A stretch of DNA of 64,000 bases from Streptomyces sp. PR69 (GTDB taxonomy: Bacteria; Actinomycetota; Actinomycetes; Streptomycetales; Streptomycetaceae): NCBI RefSeq assembly GCF_026420845.1, contig NZ_JAOWCB010000004.1, positions 248,001-312,000 of the forward strand. The letters are read 5' to 3'. A program made the position numbers and the translations under genes. Below are positions 59,001-64,000 of the stretch, one piece after another (within the stretch, counting starts at the first letter, position 1; each line of letters starts with the position of its first letter). The notes under the pieces are model-generated. The model worked only from the letters and a program-made list of their open reading frames with translations. It searched no databases and had not been told where the DNA came from.

Positions 59001-60060
59001 CGCCCGCGCCGGGCGCGCCGAGGTCGCGCGGCAGGTCCTCGCCCCGGTACCGCTGGTGGTCGCGCATCTCCCGCATGGCGGAGGCGACCCGTCGGCTCAA
59101 CTCCCCCAGTCCGTCGTCGGCGTGGACGGCAACCCGCAGCGGCAGCACGTTGACGGCCATGGCGGGCGTGCGCAGCTCGGCGGAGCCGGTGCGGCACATC
59201 AGCGGCAGCGCGAACACCACGTCGGTGCGGCCCAGCGCGCGGTGCAGATAAGCGGCATAGCAGGCGATCAGCGCCTCGCCCCAGCTGACGCCCTCCCGGT
59301 CGGCGAACGCGCGGAGCCGGGCCGTCTCGTCGGGGGTGACGACGGCACGGGCGGTCAGGGTGCGCTCGGGCGGACCGTCTGCGGCGTCGGGGGCGCCGAG
59401 GGGGCCGAGGTCGGGCAGCGGGGTGAACCGCTCGACCCAGTACGCGCGGTCCTCGGCGAACCGGTCGCTGTCCCGGTAGGCGCGGTCGGCGGCGACGAGG
59501 TCGGCGAAGCGGCCGAAGGTGGACGGCGGCGCCTCGGCGCCGCGTACGAGGGCGGTGTAGCGGGCGGCGGTGCGGCGGGCGAGCATCGCGGCGGTGTAGC
59601 CGTCGAAGACCAGGTGGTGGCCGAGCTGGGTGTACCAGACCTCGCGCTCGGAGAGCCTGATGACGGTGCGCGTGTACAGCGGCCGGTCCACCATCCCCCG
59701 GCATTCCCCGGCCGCCCGGGCCCGTTCGGCGTCGACGAGCGCGTGGGCCGCGGCCGCGGGGTCGGCCTCGCCGCTGACGTCGACCACGCGGGGCGGCGGG
59801 ACCGGTTCGTCACTGATCGTCTGGCGCGGGCCGTCCGGGGTGTCGTGGAAGCGCAGCCGCAGGCTCTCGGCCTCCTCGGTGGTGGCGCGGACCGCCTCGG
59901 CGAGGGCGTCGACGTCGACGGGCTGTGCGCCGGATATCTCCACCACGTCGCCGACGAGGTAGTAGGGAGAGTCGGGTTCGAGGCGCTGGGCGTTCCAGAT
60001 GCCCAGCTGGGCGCTGGTCAGGGCGAGCGGGCCGTCCGAGGACACGCGTGCGGTGGTCAA
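50062..60060 (-). CDS. Two-module siderophore NRPS, C-A-PCP-E-C-A-PCP-E-C
   Basis: 3332 aa. Approximate domains: C1 10-440 (HHLVFDG near 148), A1 455-945 ([11 protein letters not shown]), PCP1 955-1025 (LGGDSIT), E1 1045-1470 ([17 protein letters not shown]), C2 1480-1920 (HHALLDGWS), A2 1935-2420 ([11 protein letters not shown]), PCP2 2425-2495 (IGGDSIV), E2 2515-2925 ([17 protein letters not shown]), C3 2915-3330 (HHVLSDGWS). C1 begins like EntF/DhbF (AQLGIWNAQ), so the chain probably starts from an aryl group loaded elsewhere. Both building blocks are epimerised to D form. There is no thioesterase; the final C domain must pass the chain to another module or acceptor. Pocket residues read tentatively D-S-E-D-V-G-M-V-T for A1 and D-V-W-N-F-V-A-I-N for A2; I do not assign amino acids. 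Start is a TTG with AAGGAG upstream. Confidence 0.93.
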   Translation of the reverse strand: MTTARVSSDGPLALTSAQLGIWNAQRLEPDSPYYLVGDVVEISGAQPVDVDALAEAVRATTEEAESLRLRFHDTPDGPRQTISDEPVPPPRVVDVSGEADPAAAAHALVDAERARAAGECRGMVDRPLYTRTVIRLSEREVWYTQLGHHLVFDGYTAAMLARRTAARYTALVRGAEAPPSTFGRFADLVAADRAYRDSDRFAEDRAYWVERFTPLPDLGPLGAPDAADGPPERTLTARAVVTPDETARLRAFADREGVSWGEALIACYAAYLHRALGRTDVVFALPLMCRTGSAELRTPAMAVNVLPLRVAVHADDGLGELSRRVASAMREMRDHQRYRGEDLPRDLGAPGAGALLHGRGINLKAFDLAIDFAGATGVMRNVAGGPPEDMGLSVLPTRDGGLLLGFEVDARSSDQAAVDGKLSGLRALLADLVDGRPVGRIALAGDVDRLLADWSPRALPGTPVDVPTAFDAMVAADPARTALVCGADRLSAGELADRVHRLARALRARGIGPGDVVALALPRSADLVAALLAVMDAGAAFLPLDAAYPPERLRALVDDTRPALVLTDGSVAGLPWDSFVREAAGLPGTPLTAGELAEPRHPDHLAYVIHTSGSTGRPKGVLGRVGGLAALLHHQRSTVVAEAERAAGRRLRAAHTYSFAFDSAFEHLVWLLCGHELHVYDAETTRDADALLAACARDGIDVVDTTPSMAAPLIDGGLLDLRPTLLVLGGEATPPALWRRIAGSGIAARNMYGPTEASVTSSTARIDGDEPTIGHPLAGTRTYLLDSALQPVPHGTAGELYLAGPHLARGYLGRPGATAERFVADPFGAPGDRMYRTGDLARWAPGRGLEYLGRGDGQVKIRGHRVETGEVEAALGAVPGVTAAAAIVRSSRLVGYVVSASATPEAVRAHLAERLPDHLVPAAVVVLDELPLTPNGKLDRAALPAPTVSGGGREPRTERERLLCEVLAEVLGVERVSVDDDYFTLGGDSITAITVSSRLRARGLALRPRDLLARRSFAALAASATLVDDTAEPVDDPTGPVPAPPIVRGLLDPHPDVDTVAGYAQWTALRVDALALDDLVTGVQTVLDHHDALRLRVGDDGLEVLPKRAVQAVVHEVHGTDATALAERLAGELDPRAGDLVRAALLRTGDGTADRLVVVVHHLAMDGVSWRVLLPDLQTACTGGAIAPVGASWRRHAALLAEQGRTGARRGELAHWQAALDSASRLGARPLDQKRDTVSTAHRSVTLATPEVTEALLTTLPAAYRAGVDEVLLAALVLALRDRGLTGEAVTVTMEGHGREHLDLSRTVGWFTSEYPVRVPTAGDVRQVLRAAKEAKRGVPGGGLGYGVLRSLDPVAGPELSATPPPDVLLNYLGRFAALPGAGWQLPERDAFSVTEPGTKALEQVLALNCFVHEEGAPRLAVEWTAATGVLGPEAVADLQTAWAAALDALAAHARHTAGGLTPSDLPLVDLDQAAVDALEDAAADRIADVLPATPLQVGLSFHTLVRDDRDTDVYVVQAVTTLVGELDPDRMAEAARELLRRHPALRVYLAQAGDDVVQVVPADTVLDWRCDDRFPEAARAELERPFDPARPPLIRFLLSRVGPAEHKLVITNHHALLDGWSMPLVGRTLLALYAELGGGPAAPAAPALSEYFRWLAGRDRRASLDAWRDALAGVDDATRLAPASAGTGVERPGRVTVGLGREFSDRLRTFAREQGVTLTTVLQTAWGLLLGRLTGSRDVVFGCPVSGRPSEVDGVESMIGQLGTTIPVRVRHTQDQTARDLLADVHAESVALAEHHHVGLPEIQRAVGVGELFDTMLVMENFPLSSRKRTPLAPGLDLAGVDITDATHYALTVIVIPDDEITIGLGYQPRAFAEATVRDYGRWLHNLLREIVDDPARPAVALPALDPDERQRMLRTGTDVVPARARGHWLDEFAGWVRRKPDAEALVCRDRSLSYAELDRQANRLAHALIERGVRPQDPVAVLLGRDIEMTVALFGVAKAGAVYVPMDAAYPRDRLAYMFDDIAPAAVVTTGAELPVDREVPVLRLDEPATLASAPDTDPAGARAGLTDDALAYVIYTSGTTGRPKGVGLTHRGVPDLIALQEEVVGVTEHDRYLHFASTSFDVAFWQTMVPLLSGGTSVIAPEEVRVPGDELLDYIAEHRVTGVNLLPSFLAAMPDDRTVHPDVFFVVGAERLDPELARRWGAGRRALFNAYGPTEVTINAVTWRYDPDEADDAGPLPIGRPDPNVRAYVLDGGLQPVGVGVTGELYLAGPSLARGYLGRPALTAAAFVADPYGPPGERMYRTGDRVRWRADGHLVFLGRVDHQVKVRGFRVELGEIESALTRHPDVRASAVIVRDGRLVGYVIPADGAAPDTERLRAHLAAELPDHMVPTALVTLDRLPLSPGGKLDTAALPAPETAATARREPATETEAVLLGVFRDVLGSDDIGPDDDFFAIGGDSIVALQVVSRARRRGLGLTARDVFGGETVAGIAARARTLGDGEAPAVGDAPLTPIMRDLLHRAGTAADGFCQWVELCVPPGGDEAAWGAALDAVLARHDVLRAHLADGDTVLRIPPVGTVTAADVLTRVPADDEPRAQVDAWTAQARDTMDPRTGPLLRALWVDAGPARPGRLVLIAHHLVVDGVSWRVLLDDVQHAYSGGSLTRHGQSFLGWARSLRDADRRAELPHWQRMTATPALTRPLDPARDTVATAAHHEIRLDADATRALITTLPAAHRTTPDAVLLSALAQAVRAWRGTRELLVALESHGRPPQVDLSQTVGWFTAVHPVRLDADDDVKGVAERLRAQGDGLGHGILTTVGLLDPVRPEIAWNYLGQFPGAPTEETPWQTPPDADPLGSGGAGALPLPHSLMVNALVRDDALGIRVTWPSALFTAAEIEDLAEHLRTALLRTAAAPEIRALDGERPVAEVQPLTPLQEVMLRHSRTERPDPYTVQSAFSLAGPLDLDALRAAGADLLARHPNLGAVFPADLAVIPEAARPEFRVSDGPAEEVLAADLAEPFDLAAGPLFRLTVIRRAPELADLVLTSHHVLSDGWSAPRILTELFALYTARLGGGEPGLPDPVPFADYLRWRADHEPALAPWAAELDGLPEGDYLGAREPGPTWQEPAVIGFDAALVAELSELAAQRGLTRNTLVQGAWSVLLARRSGRADVCFGAMVSCRPPELEGVEEIIGLLANTVPVRARLAGTLADTLHDLQARQRALVEHHHVALTDLERLTGRRRLFDSLVVFENYPVDPDRLREPAPGLTVVGTRFREATHHPVTLTVMPDGDGWTGVLAHRAGVDVDGLAEELLDLLRTLGAHLDDDVRGLLERR

Positions 60061-60061
60061 C

Positions 60062-60847
60062 TTACTCTCCTTGCAGTGTGGGGACGACCATGGGCGTAGC
60101 GGTCACCGGGTCGGGGATGATGACGCTCGGCAGGTCGAACACGTCCTTGATCAGCGCTGCGTCCACGATGTCCGCGGGGGCGCCCTCGGCGACCACCCGT
60201 CCGTCCTTCATGGCGACCAGGTGGTCGGCGAACCGGCACGCCTGGTTGATGTCGTGGAGGACGGCGATCACCGTGCGTCCCTCGTCGCGCAGCCCGGCCA
60301 GCAGGCCGAGCAGCTGGTACTGGTGCGTGATGTCGAGGAAGGAGGTCGGTTCGTCGAGCAGCAGGTAGGGCGTCCGCTGGGCGAGCACCATGGCCATCCA
60401 GACCCGTTGCCGCTGCCCGCCGGAGAGTTCCTGCACGGGCCGGTCGGCCAGGTCGGCGACGCCGGCGGCGGCCATCGCGCCGGCGACGGCCTCCTCGTCG
60501 CCCTCCGACCACAGCGCCAGGAGCGGCTGGTGGGGGAACCGGCCCCGGCGCACGAGCTGCCTGACCTTGATGTCGTCAGGGGCCTGCGGGTCCTGCGGCA
60601 GGAAGCCGAGCAGCTTGGCCAGTGCCTTGGCCGGGTAGCCCCCGACGTCCCGGCCGTCGAAGTGCACCAGTCCCGCGGTGGGGCGCAGCAGCCGGACGAA
60701 AGCGCGCAGCAGGGTCGACTTCCCGCAGGCGTTGGGGCCCACGACGGCGGTGAACGCACCGTCGGGGACGTCGAGACTCAGCCGGGTGGACACCACCCGG
60801 TCGCCGTAGCGCAGGGTGATCTCCCGCGCGGTCAGGCGTGCGGTCAC
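60062..60847 (-). CDS. Ferric-siderophore ABC transporter ATPase (FepC-like)
   Basis: 261 aa. Walker [18 protein letters not shown], signature [18 protein letters not shown], Walker [18 protein letters not shown]-loop [15 protein letters not shown]: the Fe-siderophore importer subtype. GTG start overlaps the permease stop (GTGA). The NRPS begins one base upstream of its stop codon, so uptake and synthesis share a transcript. Confidence 0.95.
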   Translation of the reverse strand: MTARLTAREITLRYGDRVVSTRLSLDVPDGAFTAVVGPNACGKSTLLRAFVRLLRPTAGLVHFDGRDVGGYPAKALAKLLGFLPQDPQAPDDIKVRQLVRRGRFPHQPLLALWSEGDEEAVAGAMAAAGVADLADRPVQELSGGQRQRVWMAMVLAQRTPYLLLDEPTSFLDITHQYQLLGLLAGLRDEGRTVIAVLHDINQACRFADHLVAMKDGRVVAEGAPADIVDAALIKDVFDLPSVIIPDPVTATPMVVPTLQGE

Positions 60848-61839
60848 GCTCGCCTCACTTCCTTGGTCAGCAGCCAGATCAGGTAGCAGCCGCCGATCGC
60901 GGTGCTCACCACGCCGACGGGCAGCGCGACGGGCGCCAGCAGCATCTGGGCGAGCAGGTCGGCGCCTTGGAGGAGCACCGCCCCGGTCAGCGCGGCCGGG
61001 AGCAGGGGCACACCGGCCGAGCCGGTGAGCCGGCGGCCGATCTGCGGGGCGGCGAGGGCGATGAAGGCGATCGGTCCGGCCACCGCGGTCACCGTGGCGG
61101 TGCAACCGACTCCGACCAGCACCATCAGCAGCCGCAGCCGGTCGAGCCGCACCCCGGTGGTGACCGCGACCGCGTCGCCGAGCGACGCCTGGTGCATGGC
61201 GTGGGCGCGGGAGGCCATCAGGGTCATCAGCACGGCGATGACCGTGAACGGGATCCAGAGGTCCGGCCAGCCGACGCCGTTGAGGGAGCCCGCGCTCCAG
61301 CCGACCGCGGCGATCGCCACCTCCAGCTCGGCGCGCAGCACGATCCACGAGTTGATCGCGGTCACCATCGCGTTGACCGCGATGCCGATCACCACCAGCC
61401 GCAGCCCCGAGAAGCCCCGGTCGAAGGAGAGGAGGTAGATCGCTGCGGCCGTGACCAGCCCGCCGAGCACCGAGCCGACGGCGAGCTGCGCGGAGGTGCC
61501 CGACAGCACGGTGATGGCGACCAGGGCCCCGGTGTAGGCGCCCGCGTCGAGGCCGATCACGTCGGGGCTGCCCATCGGGTTGCGGGTGAGGTTCTGGAAG
61601 ATCGCCCCGGCGACGCCGAGCGCGGCCCCGAAGACCAGTCCCGCCGTCACCCGCGGCAGTCGCCACTGTGCGATCACCACGGAGTGCTCCGCGCCAGTGA
61701 GCACGGCGAACACCCGGCCCGGTGAGGACCAGGACGCGCCGTAGCACAGCCCGAGCAGGCCCAGGCCGAGCCCCGCGGCGACCAGCACCGCCGCGAACGT
61801 CACCGTGCGGCGTTCGGCGCGCAGTGCGAGCGTGTTCAC
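60844..61839 (-). CDS. FecCD-type siderophore permease
   Basis: 331-aa inner-membrane permease with about nine hydrophobic segments. GAALGVAGAIFQNLTRNPMG (near 75) and ASRAHAMHQASLGDAVAVTT are FecCD landmarks. GTG start (61839) overlaps the stop of the other permease. Forms the channel together with that protein. Confidence 0.93.
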   Translation of the reverse strand: MNTLALRAERRTVTFAAVLVAAGLGLGLLGLCYGASWSSPGRVFAVLTGAEHSVVIAQWRLPRVTAGLVFGAALGVAGAIFQNLTRNPMGSPDVIGLDAGAYTGALVAITVLSGTSAQLAVGSVLGGLVTAAAIYLLSFDRGFSGLRLVVIGIAVNAMVTAINSWIVLRAELEVAIAAVGWSAGSLNGVGWPDLWIPFTVIAVLMTLMASRAHAMHQASLGDAVAVTTGVRLDRLRLLMVLVGVGCTATVTAVAGPIAFIALAAPQIGRRLTGSAGVPLLPAALTGAVLLQGADLLAQMLLAPVALPVGVVSTAIGGCYLIWLLTKEVRRA

Positions 61840-62855
61840 AGCGATCCCTCCCCGTAGCGGCGGACGGCCCAGATCAGCATGGGGCCGCCGAGGAACGCGG
61901 TGACGATGGCCACCGGCACCTCACCGGTGGGCAGCAGCACCCGCGATCCGACGTCGGCGAGCAGCAGCAGGACCGGCCCCAGGACCATCGCGTGCAGCAG
62001 CAGCCACAGCACGGAGCCGGCCGCCGCTCTGCGGACCAGGTGCGGCACGATCAGCCCGATGAAGAGGATCGGCCCGGCCACCGCGGTCGCCGCCCCGGTG
62101 AGCACGGTGATCAGCACCAGCGTGACGGCCCGCACCCGGGTCACGCCGGCGCCCAGCGTGTGCGCCACGCTCTCGCCCAGCGTGAGGGCGTCGAGGGACC
62201 GGCTCAGCAGCAGCGCCCCGAGCAGGGACACCCCGATCGCGGCCAGCGGCAGCCCCAGGGGGGCCTGTTCGCGGGCCGCCAGCGAGCCGACGGACCAGAA
62301 GCGGTAGACGTCGAAGACGTCGGGGAGCATGAGCCTCATGCCCAGGGCGACGCCGCTGAGCACCGCGGTGAGGGCCACACCGGCCAGTACCAGGCGCAGC
62401 GGCGAGTGCCGCCCGATCGCGGCGACCAGCAGGGCCGCGAGCACCGAGCCGGTGATCGCGAAGCCGAGCTGGCCGGCCTGCCCGGCGGCCAGGCCGAGCG
62501 CCGAGCCGACGGTGACGGCGAACCCGGCGCCCGCGGTGACCCCGAGGATGCCGGGCTCGGCCAGCGGGTTGCGGGCCAGCGTCTGGATCAGGGCGCCCGC
62601 CACCGCCAGCGCCGCGCCCACCGCGACGGCCAGCAGTGCGCGGGGCGCTCGGACGTTCCGGACGATCACGTGGTCGTCGGTGCCCTGGAAGTCCACCAGC
62701 GCCCGTACGACCTCGGCGGGCGGGACCGGGCGGGCGCCGACGCCGATGCTGAGCACGGCGACCACCGCCAGCAGCAGCAGTCCGCCGGCCAGCAGGCCGG
62801 CCTGCGGCACGGCCCGCCCGGTTCCGGCCCGAGACGCGTGGCCTGCGAGCGTCAC
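61836..62855 (-). CDS. FecCD-type siderophore permease
   Basis: 339 aa from the GTG at 62855, which overlaps the binding-protein stop as GTGA. GAALAVAGALIQTLARNPLA and PGILGVTAGAGFAVTVGSAL (residues 75-110) are the FecCD hallmark; SLGALLLSRSLDALTLGESV-like helix (residues about 205-225) contacts the ATPase. First of the two permease genes in the operon. Confidence 0.93.
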   Translation of the reverse strand: MTLAGHASRAGTGRAVPQAGLLAGGLLLLAVVAVLSIGVGARPVPPAEVVRALVDFQGTDDHVIVRNVRAPRALLAVAVGAALAVAGALIQTLARNPLAEPGILGVTAGAGFAVTVGSALGLAAGQAGQLGFAITGSVLAALLVAAIGRHSPLRLVLAGVALTAVLSGVALGMRLMLPDVFDVYRFWSVGSLAAREQAPLGLPLAAIGVSLLGALLLSRSLDALTLGESVAHTLGAGVTRVRAVTLVLITVLTGAATAVAGPILFIGLIVPHLVRRAAAGSVLWLLLHAMVLGPVLLLLADVGSRVLLPTGEVPVAIVTAFLGGPMLIWAVRRYGEGSL

Positions 62856-63859
62856 TGCTTCAGCAGGGGCGCGAACGCCGCGTCGATCGCTTCCAGGGTC
62901 TGGACGGCCTGTCCGTAGGTCGCGGCCTCGGTGTAGCGGATCGGGAAGGTCTTCCCGGCCTTGACGGCGGGCAGGTTCTTCCACAGCTCGGATTCCATGA
63001 CGTACTTCACCGACTCGGGCACGCTGCCGTCGGCCTTGACGGAGTAGGTGATGGCGTCCGCGTCGCGGAGCGAGGCGGGCAGCTCCTCCAGGGAGGGGTA
63101 TTCACTGACGCCCTTGGAGCCGGGGCCGGGCTTCTTGACCTTGCCGTAGTAAGTGGCGCCGATGTCCTCGGCGATGTTGGTGCCCCACGAGCCGCTGAAC
63201 TCGCGCTGGAAGGTGCCCTTGGCGGCCTCGCCGTACGAACCGACGTGACCGAACTTGAGCGGGGCCAGCGCGTCCTTGTACTTCTTGGCCAGCTCGGCGG
63301 CCTTGGCCTCGTAGGCGGCCTGCACGGTGTCGAACTGCTCCAGAGCGCCGGCGGCGTCGGACTGCTTGCGGGACAGGTCGCGCCACGCGGACGGCACGGT
63401 GGGGCCGATGGCGACGACGGGGGCGATCCCCTCCAGCCGCTTGACGTCGATGTCGCCGAGGACGGGGGCGGGCACGCCGATGACGATGAGGTCCGGATCG
63501 GCCTCGGCTATGGCCTCGTAGTTGGTTTCTGTCGCCTGCTCGCCCGCCACCTTGGGCAGCTTGTTGTAGGTGGCGAGGTCCTCCTTGCTCATCATCGGCT
63601 CGCCGCGCTTCCACGAGGAGATCCCGACCAGGGGGGCGTCGGCCTCGATCAGGGCGGGCACGGCGTACCCGGTGGCCACGACGCGCTGCGGGTCGGCGGG
63701 GATGGTGATCTTCCCGTTGTCGGCGGCGAACACCCGGGTCTTGTTCTTCTCCTCGGCCTTGCCGGCCGGCTCGGCCTCGTTCTTCGACGAGCCGCATCCG
63801 GTCAGGGCCAGGGTGAGGGCCAGGGCGCCGACCAGGACGGAGGATCTACGTACGGACAT
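62852..63859 (-). CDS. Fe(III)-siderophore binding lipoprotein
   Basis: 335-aa periplasmic-type binding protein anchored by a lipobox (LALTGC, residues 17-22). Peripla_BP_2 features: DPQRVVATGYAVPALIEADA, LVGISSWKRG, EAIAEADPDLIVIG and FGHVGSYGEAAKG. First gene of the operon; the iron box lies 18 bp upstream of the ATG at 63859. Ligand cannot be named from sequence. Confidence 0.94.
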   Translation of the reverse strand: MSVRRSSVLVGALALTLALTGCGSSKNEAEPAGKAEEKNKTRVFAADNGKITIPADPQRVVATGYAVPALIEADAPLVGISSWKRGEPMMSKEDLATYNKLPKVAGEQATETNYEAIAEADPDLIVIGVPAPVLGDIDVKRLEGIAPVVAIGPTVPSAWRDLSRKQSDAAGALEQFDTVQAAYEAKAAELAKKYKDALAPLKFGHVGSYGEAAKGTFQREFSGSWGTNIAEDIGATYYGKVKKPGPGSKGVSEYPSLEELPASLRDADAITYSVKADGSVPESVKYVMESELWKNLPAVKAGKTFPIRYTEAATYGQAVQTLEAIDAAFAPLLKQ

Positions 63860-63876
63860 GCGAAAACTCCTTGAAC

Positions 63877-63895
63877 TTAGGTAAGGCTAACCTTA
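63877..63895. promoter_or_regulatory. Iron box controlling the siderophore operon
   Basis: TTAGGTAAGGCTAACCTTA matches the DmdR1/IdeR consensus TTAGGTTAGGCTCACCTAA at 16 of 19 positions and is nearly palindromic. It sits between the start codon of the binding lipoprotein gene and the 3' end of the reductase gene, so iron repletion should repress the whole 63859-47571 operon. Confidence 0.88.
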
Positions 63896-63928
63896 ATTGA
63901 TCTCGTGGGTTTTGGACACACCGGCTGG

Positions 63929-64000
63929 TCAGTGGTCGTCGTCGTAGTCGGCGACGCCGCGTTTCCAGTAGCCGGTGATGTCGTGGTCGGCCCTCTCCAG
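63929..64000 (-). CDS. 3' end of a siderophore-interacting protein (ferric reductase), cut by the window edge
   Basis: The last 23 codons, LERADHDITGYWKRGVADYD then DDH and stop at 63929, match the tail of the SIP/ViuB FAD-dependent ferric-siderophore reductases (ITGYWKRG). The rest lies outside. Such a reductase would release iron from the imported siderophore. Confidence 0.7.
   Translation of the reverse strand: MERADHDITGYWKRGVADYDDDH

Noticed and set aside
47571..60060. Naming the siderophore (griseobactin, mirubactin, coelichelin and others)
   Set aside because: The NRPS plan and the DAHP synthase suggest a catecholate, but adenylation pockets could not be matched with confidence and the starter genes are outside the window.
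51238..60099. A 2953-codon open frame on the plus strand opposite the NRPS
   Set aside because: It is the mirror of a high-GC coding sequence: composition follows the third-position bias of the minus-strand NRPS, it has no recognisable domain, and the NRPS has complete motifs. The same holds for the long minus-strand alternative frame 48665-55912 upstream of the MFS start and for 9269-11812 opposite acnA.

Overview
The base composition, the gene families and the gene order point to a Streptomyces chromosome, probably an arm-proximal or otherwise plastic region. Nothing in the window identifies the species.

Layout. (1) 58-3461, minus: an NgcEFG-type sugar ABC importer (N-acetylglucosamine/chitobiose family). 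A divergent secreted GH92 alpha-mannosidase follows (3931-7791), and a DasR-type operator lies between them. A secreted FG-GAP protein follows at 7962-8879. (2) 8999-11725, minus: aconitase acnA with an iron box upstream. (3) 11927-37943: a 26-kb insertion that I read as a Tn7-like transposon. It has tnsA, tnsB, tnsC and tniQ at the left end, TnsB-type repeats at both ends, termini TGTCC/GGACA and a 5-bp target duplication ACGCC. It separates acnA from an XRE-MurA gene (38406-39935); these two are neighbours in S. coelicolor as I recall it (SCO5999/SCO5998). (4) 40228-49000: an AdoCbl riboswitch and a thioesterase, a RamB-type regulator divergent from aceA-aceB-3-hydroxyacyl-CoA dehydrogenase, then a graveyard of gene fragments (riboswitch tail, metE, IS630, argB). 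(5) 47571-64000, minus: an iron-regulated siderophore operon made of an Fe-siderophore binding lipoprotein, two FecCD permeases, an ATPase, a 3332-aa NRPS (C-A-PCP-E-C-A-PCP-E-C), an MFS exporter and a type I DAHP synthase. The 3' end of a siderophore-interacting reductase lies at the window edge.

The Tn7-like cargo is itself layered. An ATPase-HNH gene pair resembling the Septu (PtuA-PtuB) anti-phage system has been split by a 9.2-kb Tn3-family transposon. That transposon has 45-bp inverted repeats and a TTCCA target duplication, and carries TnpA, a resolvase and a TetR-controlled oxidoreductase/drug-efflux set. Deleting the transposon on paper restores an HNH gene whose ATG overlaps the ATPase stop as TGATG. 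To the right lie a winged-helix-like hypothetical gene, an IS5-family element, a membrane-anchored hypothetical and a DUF6650-like gene. These sit between four related copies of the 3' end of a zinc-finger tyrosine recombinase. The only nearly complete copy of that recombinase sits in an operon (integrase, XRE regulator, recombinase) at the right of the array. This looks like a gene-collecting array made by a recombinase that inserts at its own 3' end, and is the best candidate here for an undescribed system.

The core genes form coherent units: GlcNAc/glycan uptake and trimming under DasR; glyoxylate shunt under a RamB-like regulator; siderophore synthesis, export and uptake under a DmdR1/IdeR-type repressor.
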